Part shown: positions 13,535 to 25,757 of the stretch, one piece after another
Layout of the letters: each line of letters begins with the position of its first letter
Position numbering within the stretch: position 1 is the first letter of the stretch
Assembly (NCBI RefSeq): GCF_008831285.2
Contig: NC_045150.1
Location: 13,623,868 to 13,687,867, forward strand
From: Nymphaea colorata
Taxonomy: Eukaryota > Streptophyta > Magnoliopsida > Nymphaeales > Nymphaeaceae
DNA length: 64,000 bases
Direction: 5' to 3'
Notes under the pieces: generated by a model
Told to the model about the DNA's origin: nothing
The model's database searches: none
Seen by the model: only the letters and a program-made list of their open reading frames with translations
Translations under genes and position numbers: made by a program

Positions 13535-15115
13535 AATTATTCGATATAAATATAATAACAAGTTTAATTCGTTGGATTCACTATAATGAATCAAATGAAT
13601 GGCTTAAATCTCATTCGTATTCATAGAGCTTACGATTTGAATCCCTTAGTTCTTTCAATATCGATATAAAAACAAGTTACACACTGGATCAAATATAGGA
13701 GATCAAATGAATGGCTGAAATTTCATTCATATTCATATGAAATTGTAATTTCAATCCCTTAAATCAATCAACAGAAACATAACGACAAGTTTGACTCATT
13801 CGCTTAACGATAATGGATCAGATGAATGTTTTGGACCTCATTTAAATTCTTACAAACTAGTGACTTCAATCCCTTATGTTATTGAATGTAGATGAAACAA
13901 CAAGTTATACTCGTTCGATTAACTATAAGTATCAAATGAATGTATTAAATCTCATTCATGTTTATATGAACTTGTGATTTCAATCAATCAATTTTTCAAA
14001 TATAGATGTAGTAAGAAGTTGAACTCATTGGCATAACTATAAGGGATTCAAAGAATGGCGCAACTCTCATTCATGTTCATACAAACTTGTTAACTCAATC
14101 TTGTAATCATTTAATATAAATGTAACAACATGTTAACTCATGGATTAACTATATGGGATCAAATCAATTACTTAAATCAGATTGGCATTCATACGTAATT
14201 GTGTTTTCAATTTATTAAATCAGTAAATATAAATGCAACAAAATGTTAAACTCATTCGATTAACTGCAAGTGACCAAATGAAGAGCTTAAATCTCATTCG
14301 TATTCGTACAAACTAATGATTTCATTCCCTTAAATCATTAAATATAAATGAAACAACATATTTAACTCGTTCGATTAACTATAAGTGATGAAATTAATGG
14401 CTTAAATCCCATTCGTATTCACATGAACGTTTGATTTCCATTCCTTAAGTCATTCAATATAGTTGTAGGAGCAATTGAAACTCATTTGATTAACTATAAG
14501 GGATCAAATGAAAAACTCAAATCTCATTTGTGTTCATATGAACTTGTGATTTCAATAATTAAAATCATTCAATATTTATATAAAAACTGGTTAAACAAAT
14601 ATGATTAATAATTACGATTGTATAATTGTTCAAATTAATGGCTGAAATCCCATTCGAATTCATAGAACTTGTGATTTCAATCCTTTAATTCATTCAATAT
14701 CGATGTAAAAGCAAGTTAAACACACTCAATGAACTATAGGAGATCAAATGAATAGCTGAAATTTCATTCATATTCATACGAAATTGTGATTTTAATCTCT
14801 TCAATCAATCAACAATATAAATGAAACGACAAGTTTAACAAATTGGCTTAACAATAGTTGATCGAATGAATGTTTTAAGCCTCATTTGAATTAGTACAAA
14901 CTAGTTGTTTCAATCACTTAAATCATTGAATATAAATGTAACAACATTTTATATTCATTACATTATCTATAAATATCAAATGATACAAAATTGTGATTTT
15001 AATCTCTTCAATCAATCAACAATATAAATGAAACGAAAAGTTTGACAAATTGGCTTGAGAATAGTGGTTCGAATGAATGTTTTAAACCTCATTTGAATTA
15101 CTACAAACTGGTTGT
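13535..15115 (+). repeat. Older block duplication, copy 1 (about 1.58 kb)
   Basis: This pairs with 18,306-19,886. Anchors are agtttaattc at 13,561 and 18,331, caaatta at 14,631 and 19,402, and tgatacaaaa at 14,981 and 19,752. The offset is stable, so few indels separate the two. The block length resembles the 1.58 kb HOR class of the young array. Confidence 0.8.
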
Positions 15116-16984
15116 TAACAAACTGGTCGTACGAACTTGTCATTTTAATCCCTTAAATCTCCAAATAATTGACAATAAGGAAACAAAATGTGTTGGAATC
15201 TCATTCTTATTAATATGAACTTGTTATTTCAATATCTTAAACTATTCAATATATATATAACTAGTTGAACACATTGAATTAATTATAAGGGATCAAATGA
15301 ATGTCTTAAATCCCATTTGTATTCATATGAGGTTTTGATTTCAATCTCTAACATCATTCAATATATATGTAACAACAAATTAAACTCTTTTGATTGGCTA
15401 TAAGTGATCAAACAAATGGCTTAAGTCCCATTCGTATTCATAAAAACTTGTGATTTGAATTGTTTAGGTGATTTAATATAAATATAAAAACAAGTTAAAC
15501 TCATTGCATTTACTATAATGGATCAAATGAATGACAAAACCCAGTATTCATGATTTCAAATCATTTAATCATCAACAAAGATATAACAAGGAGTTGATCT
15601 CATTTGAATAATTATAAAGATGTGCATAAGAACTTGTGATTTCATTCTCTTAATCATTCAACATAGATACAACAAGAAGTTAAACACATTGAGTTAACTA
15701 GTGATGGATCAAGTCATTCGTATTCATACGAACTTGTGATTTCAATCCCTTCAATTACTCAATATTGATAAAACAATATGTTAAACGCGTTGGATTAAAC
15801 ATGAGGGATGTAATGAATGACTTAAGTCCATTCGTATTCATATGAACATGTACTTTTAATCCCGTAAATCATTCAATCTAGATATAACGACAAGTTAAAC
15901 ACGTGGTACAAACTATACGGATCAAATGAATGTTTTAAATCCCATTCGTCTTCATGTGAACGTGTGATTTAAATCTATTAAATCAATCAATATGGATATG
16001 ACAACATGTTCAACTCATTGTGTTAACTATAATGGACGAAATGAATTACTTAAATCTCATTCATATTTGTACGACCATATGATCCCAATCTCTTAAATCA
16101 AATTGAACAAGTTCAACTCATTGGTTAACTATAATAGATCAAGTGAATGACCTAAATCTTATTTGTATTCATATGAACTTGTGATTTCAGTTTTCTAAAC
16201 CAATCAATATAGACGTAACAAGTTGAACTCATTGGCATAAGTATAAGGGATCCAAGGAATGGCTTAAATCTCATCCGTGTTTAAACAAACTTGTTATTTC
16301 AATCCCTTAAGTCATTCAATATAAACGTAACAACATGTTTAACTCATTGAATTAACTACAAGGGATTAAAATAAGAGCTTAAATTTCGATCCCTTTGATA
16401 TGTATTTTACAACAAGTTAAAAACATTGGATTAACTTTAAAAGATCAAATAAGAGCTTAAATTTCACTCAAATTCATACATACTTGTGATTTCAATCCCC
16501 AACAACATTAAATATGATTATAACAAGAAGTTGAAATCATTCAATTAACTATAAAGATCGAATTAATGACTTAAATCCCAATTGCATTTATGTAAACGTG
16601 TGAATTCAGTTGCTTAAATAATTCATTGTAGATGTAAAAACAAGTTAAACACATTAGATTAAATATAAGGGATCAAAGGAATAATTTAAATCTCATTCGT
16701 GTTCATACAAATTTGTGATTTTAATCCCTTAAATCAATCAATACAAATGTGACAACAAGTTGAGCTTAACAAATATGCATGTAAATGAATGGCTTAAATC
16801 TCATTCCTATTCATATGAACTTGTGATTTCAATATATTAAATCACTTAATATAGATATAAGAAAAAGTTGAAATAATTAGATTAACTATAATGGATCAAA
16901 TGAATTGCTTAAATTTCACTCGTTTTCATACAAACCAGAAATTTCAATCCCCTTAATCATTTAATAAACTCATCCCAATATATT

Positions 16985-17279
16985 AAATTTCGCTCGTTTT
17001 AATATGCGAGAATTGAAATTTATGCTCTTATTTGATCTTTTAAAGTTAATCCAATGTGTTTAACTTGTTGCAAAATATATATCAAATGATTTAAGCGATT
17101 GAAATAACAATTCAGATGAGTACTAATTAGATTTAAGTCATTCATTTAATTCTGTATAGACAATCAAATGAGTTCAACAAGTTGTTACATTTATATTGAA
17201 TGATAGAAGGGATTACAATCACAAGTTTGTATGAATGCGAATGAGATTTAAGCCAATCATTTGATCCATTATAGTTAAT
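16985..17279 (-). repeat. Second inverted satellite segment, about 295 bp
   Basis: In this stretch the monomer motifs appear as reverse complements (gaacttgt as caagttt, aactcattgg as ccaatg, gatcaaatg as catttgatc). Bases near 17,025-17,090 correspond to the reverse complement of the nearby monomer at about 16,397-16,470, although the two are clearly diverged. Forward orientation resumes at about 17,280. The edges are approximate. Confidence 0.75.
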
Positions 17280-18305
17280 TCATTGGATTCACTGTCATGA
17301 ATCAAATGAATGGCTTGAATCTCATTCGTATTCATAGAACTTGTGATTTTAATCCCTTAATTCATTCAATATCGATATAAAAAAAAGTTACACATTGCAT
17401 CAAATACAGGAGATCAAATGAACGACTGAAATTTCATTCATATTCATATGAAATTGTAATTTCAATCCCATAAATCAATCAATAGAAATGTAACGACAAG
17501 TTTGACTCATTGGCTTAACAATAATGGATCGAATGAATTTTTTTGACCTCATTTGAATTCTTACAAGCTGGTGACTTCAATCCCTTAAATTATAGAATGT
17601 AGATGAAACAAAAAGTTATACTCATTCGATTAACTATAAGTATCAAATGAATGTATTAAATCTCATTCATATTTGTATGAACTTGTGATTTCAATCTCTT
17701 AAATCTTCAAATATGGATGCAACAACAAGTTAAACTTATCGGCATAACTATAAAGGATTCAATGAATGGCATAAGTCTCATTTGTATTCATACAAACTTG
17801 TTATCTCAATCCCGTAAACATTCAATATAAACGTAGCAACAAGTTCAACTCATTGGATTTACTATAAGGGATCAAATGAATGACTCAAATCAGATTCATA
17901 TTCACACGGGCTTGTGATTTCAGTCTATTATATCATTGAATATAAATGCAATAAGAAGTTCAACTCATTGCATTGACTATAATAGAGTAAATGGATGACT
18001 TCAACTCTATTTGTACTCATACGAACTTGTGATTTCAGTCCTTTAAATCTTTCAATATAAATTATAAGTTGAATAAATCATTCAATATAAATTATAACAA
18101 GTTGAACACATATTGATTAACAATGACAAATTAAATGATTGGCAGAAATTATATTCGTTTTCAAACAAAGTTGTGATTTCAATCTCCTAGATCGATGAAT
18201 ATAAATGTAACAACAAGTTGAACTCATTGGATCAACTATGATGGAGAAAATGAATGACTTATATCTCATTCGTAGTTACACAAACTTGTGATTTCAATCA
18301 CTTAA

Positions 18306-19886
18306 ATTTTTCGAAATGAATATAATAACAAGTTTAATTCATTGGATTCACTATAATGAATCAAATGAATGGCTTAAATCTCATTCGTATTCATAGAACT
18401 TACGATTTGAATCCCTTAGTTCTTTCAATATCGATATAAAAACAAGTTACACACCAAATCAAATATAGGAGATCAAATGAATGGTTGAAATTTCATTCAT
18501 ATTCATATGAAATTGTAATTTCAATCCCTTAAATCAATCAACAGAAACATAACGACAAGTTTGACTCATTCGCTTAACGATAATGGATCTGATGAATGTT
18601 TTGGACCTCATTTGAATTCTTACAAACTAGTGACTTCAATCCCTTATGTTATTGAATGTAGATGAATCAGCAAGTTATACTCGTTCAATTAACTATAAGT
18701 ATCAAATGAACGTATTAAATCTCATTCATGTTTGTATGAACTTGTGATTTCAATCAATTAATTTTTCAAATATAGATGTAGGAACAAGTTGAACTCATTG
18801 GCATAACTATAAGGGATTCAAAGAATGGCGTAACTCTCATTCATGTTCATATAAACTTGTTAACTCAATCCCGTAATCATTTAATATAGATGTAACAACA
18901 TGTTGACTCATGGATTAACTATATGGGATCAAATGAATGACTTCAATCAGATTAGCATTCATATGTTCTTGTGATTTCAATTTATTAAATCAGTCAATAT
19001 AAATGCTACAAAATGTTAAACTCATTCGATTAACTGCAAGTGACCAAATGAAGAGCTTAAATCTCATTCGTATTCATACAAACTAATTATTTCATTGCCT
19101 TAAATCATTAAATATAAATGTAACAACATATTTAACTCGTTGGATTAACTATAAGTGATGGAATTAATGGCTTAAATCCCATTCATATTCACATGAACGT
19201 TTGATTTCCATTCCTTAAATCATTGAACATAGTTGTAGGAGCAATTGAAACTCATTTGATTAACTATAAGGGATCAAATGAAAAACTCAAATCCCATTTG
19301 AATTCATAGAACTTGTGAATTTCAATCCTTAAAATCATTCAATATTTATATAAAAACTGGTTAAACAAATATGATTAATTAATTACAATTGTATAATTGT
19401 TCAAATTAGTGGCTGAAATCCCATTCGATTTCATAGAACTTGTTATTTCAATCCTTTAATTCATTCAATATCGATATAAAAGCTAGTTAAACACATTGAA
19501 TCAACTATAGGAGATCAAATGAATGGCTGAAATTTCATTCATATTCATACGAAAATGTGATTTTAATCTCTTCAATCAATCAACAATATAAATGAAACGA
19601 CAAGTTTAACAAATTGGCTTAACAATAGTTGATCGAATGAATGTTTTAAACCTCATTTGAATTAGTACAAACTAGTTGTTTCAATCCCTTAAATCATTGA
19701 ATATAAATGTAACAACATTTTATATTCATTACATTAACTATAAATATCAAATGATACAAAATTATGATTTTAATCTCTTCAATCAATCAACAATATAAAT
19801 GAAACAACAAGTTTGACAAATTGGCTTAACAATAGTGGATCGAATGAATGTTTTAAACCTCATTTGAATTACTACAAACTAGTTGT
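18306..19886 (+). repeat. Older block duplication, copy 2 (about 1.58 kb)
   Basis: This is the partner of 13,535-15,115 at an offset of about 4,770 bp. It forms the edge of the satellite next to the island. Differences are scattered substitutions, more than between young HOR copies. Confidence 0.8.
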
Positions 19887-20028
19887 TTCAATCCCTTAAA
19901 TCATTGAATATAAATGTAACAACATTTTACATTCATTAGATTAACTATAAATATCAAATTAATGTATTAAATGTTTTAAAACTCTTTTCATGTAAGCTAG
20001 TGCTATCTAGATGATAAAATCATGAAAT

Positions 20029-20520
20029 ATCGGGCCAAGAACGAACTGGTACAATTCAAATAGGTTGATTCAAACCAATTTTCACATGTAAAATGAAAAA
20101 AAAAATGCAAAATAGATGACAAGAAAACAGCAAAGTACAAATTAAGAACAGCAAAGAAATGACAATACATTCGTTGTCTTTCTCCTGGCCTTGCTTGTCT
20201 TCAATTTAGTTGGCCCGAGAGAATTTGATTGTTGTTGGTGGTGGCCTTTTTTGTCTTCGATTTAGTTGATGTAGTAGAGCCCATGTATATCTTTCGTATC
20301 CATCACTAAATCCTCCTTTGGGGTTTCTGGAGAAAATAACGTGGCAATAAAGATATTTTGGTTAGTTTGCTAACCAATGGCTATTAGGAAATTTCTGTAA
20401 CATAAGCTGTGCTAGATTGTCAACAAGAGGAAAATGTCTAATTACTTTAAACTGAAGTTGTAGATCCATGTGCCATCTGTATTTGATGTTGGCATACATG
20501 GTTTTGTATTTTCTGGTGGA
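20029..20520 (-). pseudogene. Decayed Ty1/copia fragment, internally deleted
   Basis: Bases 20,029-20,171 match 34,786-34,921 in the same orientation (shared gaactggtacaattcaaata-like core and aattaagaacagcaaag). Bases about 20,262-20,430 match 35,627-35,760. On the minus strand they give a short piece ending in MDTKDIHGLYYIN, equivalent to the SIYYIN segment that precedes the GAG-pre-integrase domain in the other copy. Only about 90 bp separate these two parts here, against about 700 bp in the other copy, so the GAG-pre-integrase and integrase part has been lost. Noncoding relic. Confidence 0.6.
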
Positions 20521-20880
20521 AGATTTGGATCATTCCCAATTAAGTCTTATTTCTTAAATCTCGTTTCGTTTTCCCCACTTATTGCAAACCCTAAGAATGG
20601 ACATACCACTTAGGTAAGGGACAGAAGCCGGGTATATTAAAATTCCTTTTCTTTATAATTTAGCACTATCTTAAAATATATTTGGTGATAAACATACATT
20701 AAGTTAGTTATTTTTTATTTTATTAATATACCATAATAATTAAAAAAGGAATGGCACTTATAACACCAAAATTTTAAAAGTTGAAAAAATACTTTTTTTA
20801 TAAAAGTAATTTGAACTTAAACATTGTTTATATTAAATTAGTGTTTATAATGAAGACATTAGGAGATTCATATTTTGTTC
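20521..20880. other. AT-rich spacer, nothing recognised
   Basis: No open frame, satellite monomer or transposon motif was recognised on either strand. Long A/T runs dominate from about 20,640. Confidence 0.6.
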
Positions 20881-20901
20881 AGACCACTTCTTAACACAAA
20901 T

Positions 20902-21003
20902 ATAAGAGGTCCTTTGGTTTTTGTTTGTGATCGAAGTAGTGTGTGTGTGTGTGTGTGTGTATATAATGTAAGAGGTCTGTTGGTTTTTGTTTGTGATCCA
21001 AGT

Positions 21004-21041
<38 letters not shown>

Positions 21042-21170
21042 CATATACATATTTATACTGTAAGAGGTCTGTTGGTTTTTGTTTGTGATCAAAGTAGTGT
21101 GTGTGTGTATTTTCATTATCTGTTTACATATATATATTGTAAGAGGTCTGTTGGTCTGTTGTCCAATCTA
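20902..21170 (+). repeat. Minisatellite with embedded (TG)n tracts
   Basis: The phrase taagaggtctgttgg followed by tttttgtttgtgatc recurs at about 20,903, 20,966, 21,061 and 21,139; the first copy reads cctttgg and the last is truncated. Between copies lie (TG)n tracts at 20,940-20,960, 21,007-21,034 and 21,097-21,109. Copies are about 63-95 bp apart because the TG and TA tracts vary in length. Open frames here encode only Val/Cys or His/Thr runs and are not genes. Confidence 0.85.
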
Positions 21171-21245
21171 ACTTGATAGATAGTTAGGAGAAAAACAAAG
21201 AGAAAAAAGTGATGTATTATCTATTATTAGTTATACACACACATA

Positions 21246-21272
<27 letters not shown>
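21246..21272. repeat. (TA)n microsatellite
   Basis: An uninterrupted TA dinucleotide run is visible. Confidence 0.95.
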
Positions 21273-21280
<8 letters not shown>

Positions 21281-21339
21281 TGACAGTGTTGTCTCTTTTA
21301 TAACAAAAAATATTGAGAAAAGTCTTATCAATGTAAATT

Positions 21340-21480
21340 ATTTCTTTCTATTCAAAAGGGTGGTTCCCCTCTTTTTTGACTTCTCGACCACTAAAAGTGA
21401 AGTGTGGTCGAAGAAAGAAATAAAGTGATAGCTCCATGCATTTTGAGTTCTTATGCACGTCTAGAGAGAGGGGAGAGAGA
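21340..21480 (+). repeat. Duplicated unit of about 150 bp, copy 1
   Basis: This matches 22,015-22,175 in direct orientation at a distance of about 680 bp. Shared parts are catgtaaatta, cctctttttt-acttgtc/ttctcg-accact, aaagtgaa, tgtggt-gaagaaagaaa and agctccatgc. It ends in a purine-rich GA run (about 21,461-21,500). No coding potential was recognised. Confidence 0.75.
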
Positions 21481-21500
21481 GAGGGGGAGGAGAGAGAGCA
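21461..21500. repeat. GA-rich tract
   Basis: Imperfect (GA)n and (GGGA)n run. Confidence 0.85.
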
Positions 21501-22014
21501 AACAGAAAGATGGAATTCCTTCCAGCATTAGCTAGTGACGATCGGCAACCATGAAGATTCATGAGGACCGTGGTGTAGGTACTGTGAATAGCTTTAAAAT
21601 AGGGAAGGGAAGCTGGTCGATCAAGGCATCTTTCAGATGTGGTTTCATTAGCATATGTGTTTTCTATATGCTTTTGTGGTGATGCTGCTTTGTGTTGAAG
21701 TCGGTGATATACGTGAGAGAATTCCTTCATAAAAAAGGACAAAAAGTTGTGGAAACTTGTTCTTCTTCTTGAAGATTCATATTTAGCACATGTTGAATCA
21801 TATAAATTAGACTGTCAATTGCTTCTGATGTAACAGATTTGGATTTTTCATGTTGCCATGGTATTCATAATTCCTGTCTTTGATAGCCACCATATTGCCA
21901 TGGGAAGCACAATCTACCAACTTCACAAAAGTATTTTGATTTGAGCCTTTCTATTCCACCTCTAAGTCTGTGTCTTTCCCACCAAGACAGGAACTTTAAT
22001 ATCCACAATGTCAT
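21501..22014. other. Unique-looking spacer, no gene recognised
   Basis: A minus-strand open frame of about 93 codons overlaps here but starts in low-complexity sequence, shows no domain and is probably chance. Confidence 0.5.
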
Positions 22015-22175
22015 ATCATGTAAATTAACGGTTTCTATCCAACAGGGTCTTTCCTCTCTTTTTTTACTTGTCTACCACTGAAAGTGAATGTGTGGTGGAA
22101 GAAAGAAACAGAGTAACAGCTCCATGCCCTTTGACTTCTCTTGCATGAAGAGCGCAAGAGAGAGAGTGAGAGACG
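22015..22175 (+). repeat. Duplicated unit of about 150 bp, copy 2
   Basis: Partner of 21,340-21,480. It again ends in a (GA)n run (about 22,156-22,171), so the duplicated unit includes the purine tract. Confidence 0.75.
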
Positions 22176-22600
22176 GGAATTACATGTTTTGTTCTTATTT
22201 TAAATAGTAGTCTGTGCTGGCGAGTGGAAAAGAGAGATGAGCCTGACAAATCCTAAGATCTGTTTTAGCAAAAGAACTGAAGTATGCAAGTTTAGTTTGA
22301 AAGCGAAGAGCGTATAGGACATAGTGGATCCTTCAGGTCCCTTTTTCAATAGTACCGAGGAGTAACCAGTCATTACGTAGTCAAGATGGTTGAAGTTTTC
22401 TTGGGAATAAGATGAATGGTGAAGAAGTTTAACAACACTCTGATTGTTCTGAATCTCAAGATAGAAGGAGCTACAAGTGTACAACAGTAGCACCTATTTC
22501 CCCATGTAACTTCTTATATAAGGTCATTTCAAACGTGCTGGCTCTTAGAGAGGCTTTAGGCAACACAATCCCAATTGTGAAATAAATTTTTCATTGACCT
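22176..22600. other. Spacer, no gene recognised
   Basis: Contains a minus-strand open frame of 97 codons (22,200-22,493) with no recognisable domain. Nothing else could be assigned. Confidence 0.5.
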
Positions 22601-22604
22601 ATTA

Positions 22605-22850
22605 TAGCACCTGTTTGGATGGAGAGAAATTAGTATAAAAGGAAAAGAATGGAAAGGGAAAGAAAGGATTTGGCAAGAAAAGGAGAGGAAAGAAAATAGA
22701 ATGAAACAAATTGTTATAAAAGCTTGTTTGAATAGAAAGAAAAAGAATTGTTCAAACTATGTTTGTTTAAACTACATAAAGGAAAAGAAAGAAATAATTT
22801 AAGTTGTTTGAATAGAAAGAAAGAACTTTATTTTGATTTGTGCACTCGGA
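22605..22850. repeat. Purine-rich low-complexity segment
   Basis: The + strand is dominated by AAAGGA and GAAAGAAA words and contains repeated phrases (tgtttgaatagaaagaaa at about 22,727 and 22,807). It begins with the phrase ctgtttggatgg. No terminal inverted repeats could be established, so a MITE origin is only a possibility. Confidence 0.55.
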
Positions 22851-22859
22851 AGGCACAAA

Positions 22860-23600
22860 ATGACAAGAAAATGTGGATGAAGCTGGACTAGGGCTAGCTA
22901 GATGATTAAATCTTGAAGGGTCTGGTAATTAATAGCCATCATTTTCTTTCTTAATAAGACCAGAAAAAATATGTTATCAATCAAACATTTTCATTATTTG
23001 GGTCAAATGACTCATAAATCCAGTGTTTCTTGGTCAATGTTTGCCATGAGCGAGACCCAACTAGCATTCAATCAACCATATTTTTTGTGTTAAGACTGAA
23101 CCAATTTAAAAAATAAATACACTCTATAGAGATCTTCCCTTGTGCCGGGTGAGCAAGAAGGGTATTTCATCCCTAGAGCCAATTCTGTATCAGGTGTACC
23201 ACAGTTGCAGGTTCATTGAAATTCAACATAATCAGCCTCTGTGATGGTAAACCCTAAATAAAATGTACTTATTTCATTGTCAGAAATAAATAATGAATCA
23301 TGACTAGTTTAGACATATAATTGAGCAAGGTCATCTGTAGATTTAGATAATGTTTGTTATTTGTTGGGTTAGGCATCTTCCCAGATAGAAAACATACTAG
23401 AAGCATCAAACAAATCAATGCTAGTGGGAATATATATATATATGAGTGTGTGTGTGTGTGTGATGAAATTAGGCAGCTATTTCTGTGCTCCGATGGTTAT
23501 TTTGTATTGTTCAAAACTGCCATAAAAGTTGGATTCCATAATGGAAAACCATGGTCAAGCAATGGATCGTTGCAAATGCAACTTTTGCGATGTTTTTTAT
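22860..23600 (+). repeat. Diverged island duplication D, copy 1
   Basis: Direct-orientation match to 33,562-34,120 about 10.7 kb away. Shared segments in the same order: gaaaatgtggatgaag, atttgggtcaaatgact, gagatcttccct-gtgcc, ttgcaggt-cattcaaatt, tgtgatggtaa, and farther on aaaactgc and gcaaatgca. Many indels separate the copies. These could be two old LTRs of one retroelement or a segmental duplication; no coding sequence was recognised inside either copy. Confidence 0.7.
23430..23462. repeat. (TA)n(TG)n microsatellite
   Basis: A TA run passes into a TG run within the first copy of duplication D. The other copy lacks it, so it expanded after the duplication. Confidence 0.9.
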
Positions 23601-23699
23601 CAACAACAAGCAAACAAATAACCATCCAGCCGTGGAGGTTCATCTTTGAATCACTTGAATATTCAGAAATGATTGCTCCAATCGATTGTTAATCACCCA

Positions 23700-25540
23700 T
23701 TTTAATTACCCTAAAACATGTTTAAAGTATGATGACATTCGTTTATTTTCCAGTCAACGTTGTAAAATATATGGATCATATGAATATCCCATCAAAGGAT
23801 GTAGGATGGCCCAGCAAAGCAAAATTACTATGATCTTTCAAAAAATTGATTCCTCATGACATGAATAATTTCACACTAGCCCGCCAACTTGTGATCTCAA
23901 CCCCTTCTTTAGTGGGGGAGCCAAGAATTTTTGGCTGAAGGGCACGTGAGTCACCGACCTGGGTTTGATGTGGGGACTATGATGTGACAGCAACTAGGTC
24001 CAGCATCATCGCAACAATACTGATGTGGGGCAATGGTACACAGCCACCACACTTCGCTTCTATACATCCCTTCTTACTTTTCACTACTTATTGAGGTTAC
24101 CTAAGGAATACGTTAAGATGTCTCTCTTATGGATCAAATGGTGATTGGAATTCTTCAACACAAGAATATTCAAATGCTATTACTTAAAGTTGTTTGGATT
24201 GTGGAGAAGGGTGCAGAAAACAAAAAAAGTTGCATGCAATCCCTGGTAAATGACGCAAGAACTTGTTACATCACTAGCTAATGTCACCAGCCACTGTAAG
24301 TCCCCTGGCAAAATGTTCCACTCTTGGTGTCTATAAATTGTGTCATAGAAAGTGGATTAATTTCTGTGATTTGTATATTTAATTACCTATTTGATCTCTC
24401 ATGAATAGAACGAGGGGCTCCCTCGACAGTTTCCGAACGCAAAAAACCTATTTGATTTCACAAGAAGTGGCTGCTGGAATTTCAAGCAGAGCAATTACAT
24501 TATTATACAAGAATTTTTGTTAGGTACTGGAAAACTATATATTTTAAACTTAGAACATGGTAACTTCTCAACTTGATTGCAAGATAAGCTAAGCAAGGTT
24601 ATAATCAATCACCAAAATAATGAGTACATCACTAACTTGTGGAGTTTGGTGCATGTTGGATGGAGAGTCTATGCTTCACGCCTTCAAACTAAGCAGAGTC
24701 CAACAATCACCAAAATGGTTTTCAGCTAGAGATCAAGTAGAAGAAAAATAGAACCTTAAAGGGGTAGTGCAAAGCCAAATTTCTGACTGGGGGGTAGTAT
24801 TAGTGTCACTTTCAACTTTAAGGTATATAAAAAAAATTAAAAAAATCCACAATGCGGCTCCACTACCGTTAAGGCATCATTTGGCAGCAGGGACACTCAT
24901 ACAATTTTCATAATAAGAACAACCCCTAAATAGGTAGACAAAATGGGGGATGCTTAGCCGAAGTTCTAAGCGAGCGTGAGTGACTATACACAATTTCCCT
25001 GGATCTCTTTCCTCCAATGAAAAAGATTGAAAACCAGAAAGTGACAAAACAAAACACATAACAACTACGAACCATGAATAAGAGAAAACAGATCTATTTA
25101 GATGGGTGCTTTATGTTACTTCATGCCTAAGAAGGTGTGGTCATTCCAGTTTTCACTTTTAACCTATACAAATAAAACCTTAGGTATGCAATATATTGGA
25201 TCGTATAGATATGTAGCCCTCCACATACGTCATCATAAGTATATTAGATTCCCAGCTAAGCAAGAAATTAAGTCGTAGACATCTGAGAAAACTTGTTCCT
25301 ATAGATGGATAAGCAAATGCTAGTCCATCAATTCGAGATCCAATTCCAGATTTTTTAAAGTGATATCTCATCCACAGCATCGCATCGATTGAGGAATGAA
25401 CAAGCGATATCCCTTGACAATGATGGTGGCCAAAGTGCAGTTTCTTCTGTCCACCACCTGCAGACCCGAAACCCCGATATGAGACTGAGTTGTGTGCACA
25501 TCCGAACGCACAAGTATGCAGTGGAAAAAAGCTGGGGTTT
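23700..25540. other. Intergenic island sequence, no gene recognised
   Basis: Both strands carry only short open frames without domain motifs (for example 24,877-25,059 and 25,180-25,552 on the minus strand, where overlapping frames of 65-77 codons suggest chance). No transposon signature was recognised. Confidence 0.5.
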
Positions 25541-25757
25541 TGATATGTTCAATTTTTTTTAATAAAGAAATGTTTATTTTAGACTTTTTTGACCTTTTCA
25601 TAACTTTTTTCTACTCTTTTAAAATGTTTCTTTTTTTTTATATACAGAAAAAAAAGATGGGGTTGGGGTAGTTTTGATTTTTTTAAAAAAATGATGTTTA
25701 TTTTAGACTTTTTAACTCTTTCATAATATCTTTCATATATATATATATATATATCCT
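25541..25757 (+). repeat. Interrupted T-rich duplication plus (TA)n
   Basis: The phrase gtttattttagactttt occurs twice (about 25,571 and 25,697), each preceded by gttttgat and T-rich sequence and followed by ctttcataa or ttttcataa. The unit is therefore duplicated at a spacing of about 125 bp. A TA run follows at 25,735-25,754. Confidence 0.7.

Larger units (their letters stand above)
13535..19985 (+). repeat. Diverged satellite layer at the array edge
   Basis: The same roughly 114-bp monomer continues in the same orientation (for example phase marks near 14,158 and 14,272), but neighbours are much more diverged and the young HOR order is lost. The layer has its own older structure: a block of about 1.58 kb at 13,535-15,115 is repeated at 18,306-19,886 with a constant offset of 4,770-4,771 bp, and a third partial copy starts near 17,280. 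The last recognisable satellite is at about 19,985. Such homogenised-core and diverged-edge layering is known from centromeric arrays; calling this one centromeric is inference. Confidence 0.85.

Noticed and set aside
12666-13626. Open frames in the left array as a gene family
   Set aside because: They are translations of tandem satellite in whichever frame lacks stops; related copies start at different methionines and are truncated by single indels.
20868-21116. Open frames on both strands over the TG tracts
   Set aside because: They encode only simple His/Thr or Val/Cys runs from microsatellites.
22605-22850. MITE starting at ctgtttggatgg
   Set aside because: No terminal inverted repeat or target duplication could be found; it is described only as purine-rich low-complexity sequence.
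25368-25601. Overlapping minus-strand frames as a gene
   Set aside because: Two different frames of similar length overlap, and neither has a domain or gene-like context.
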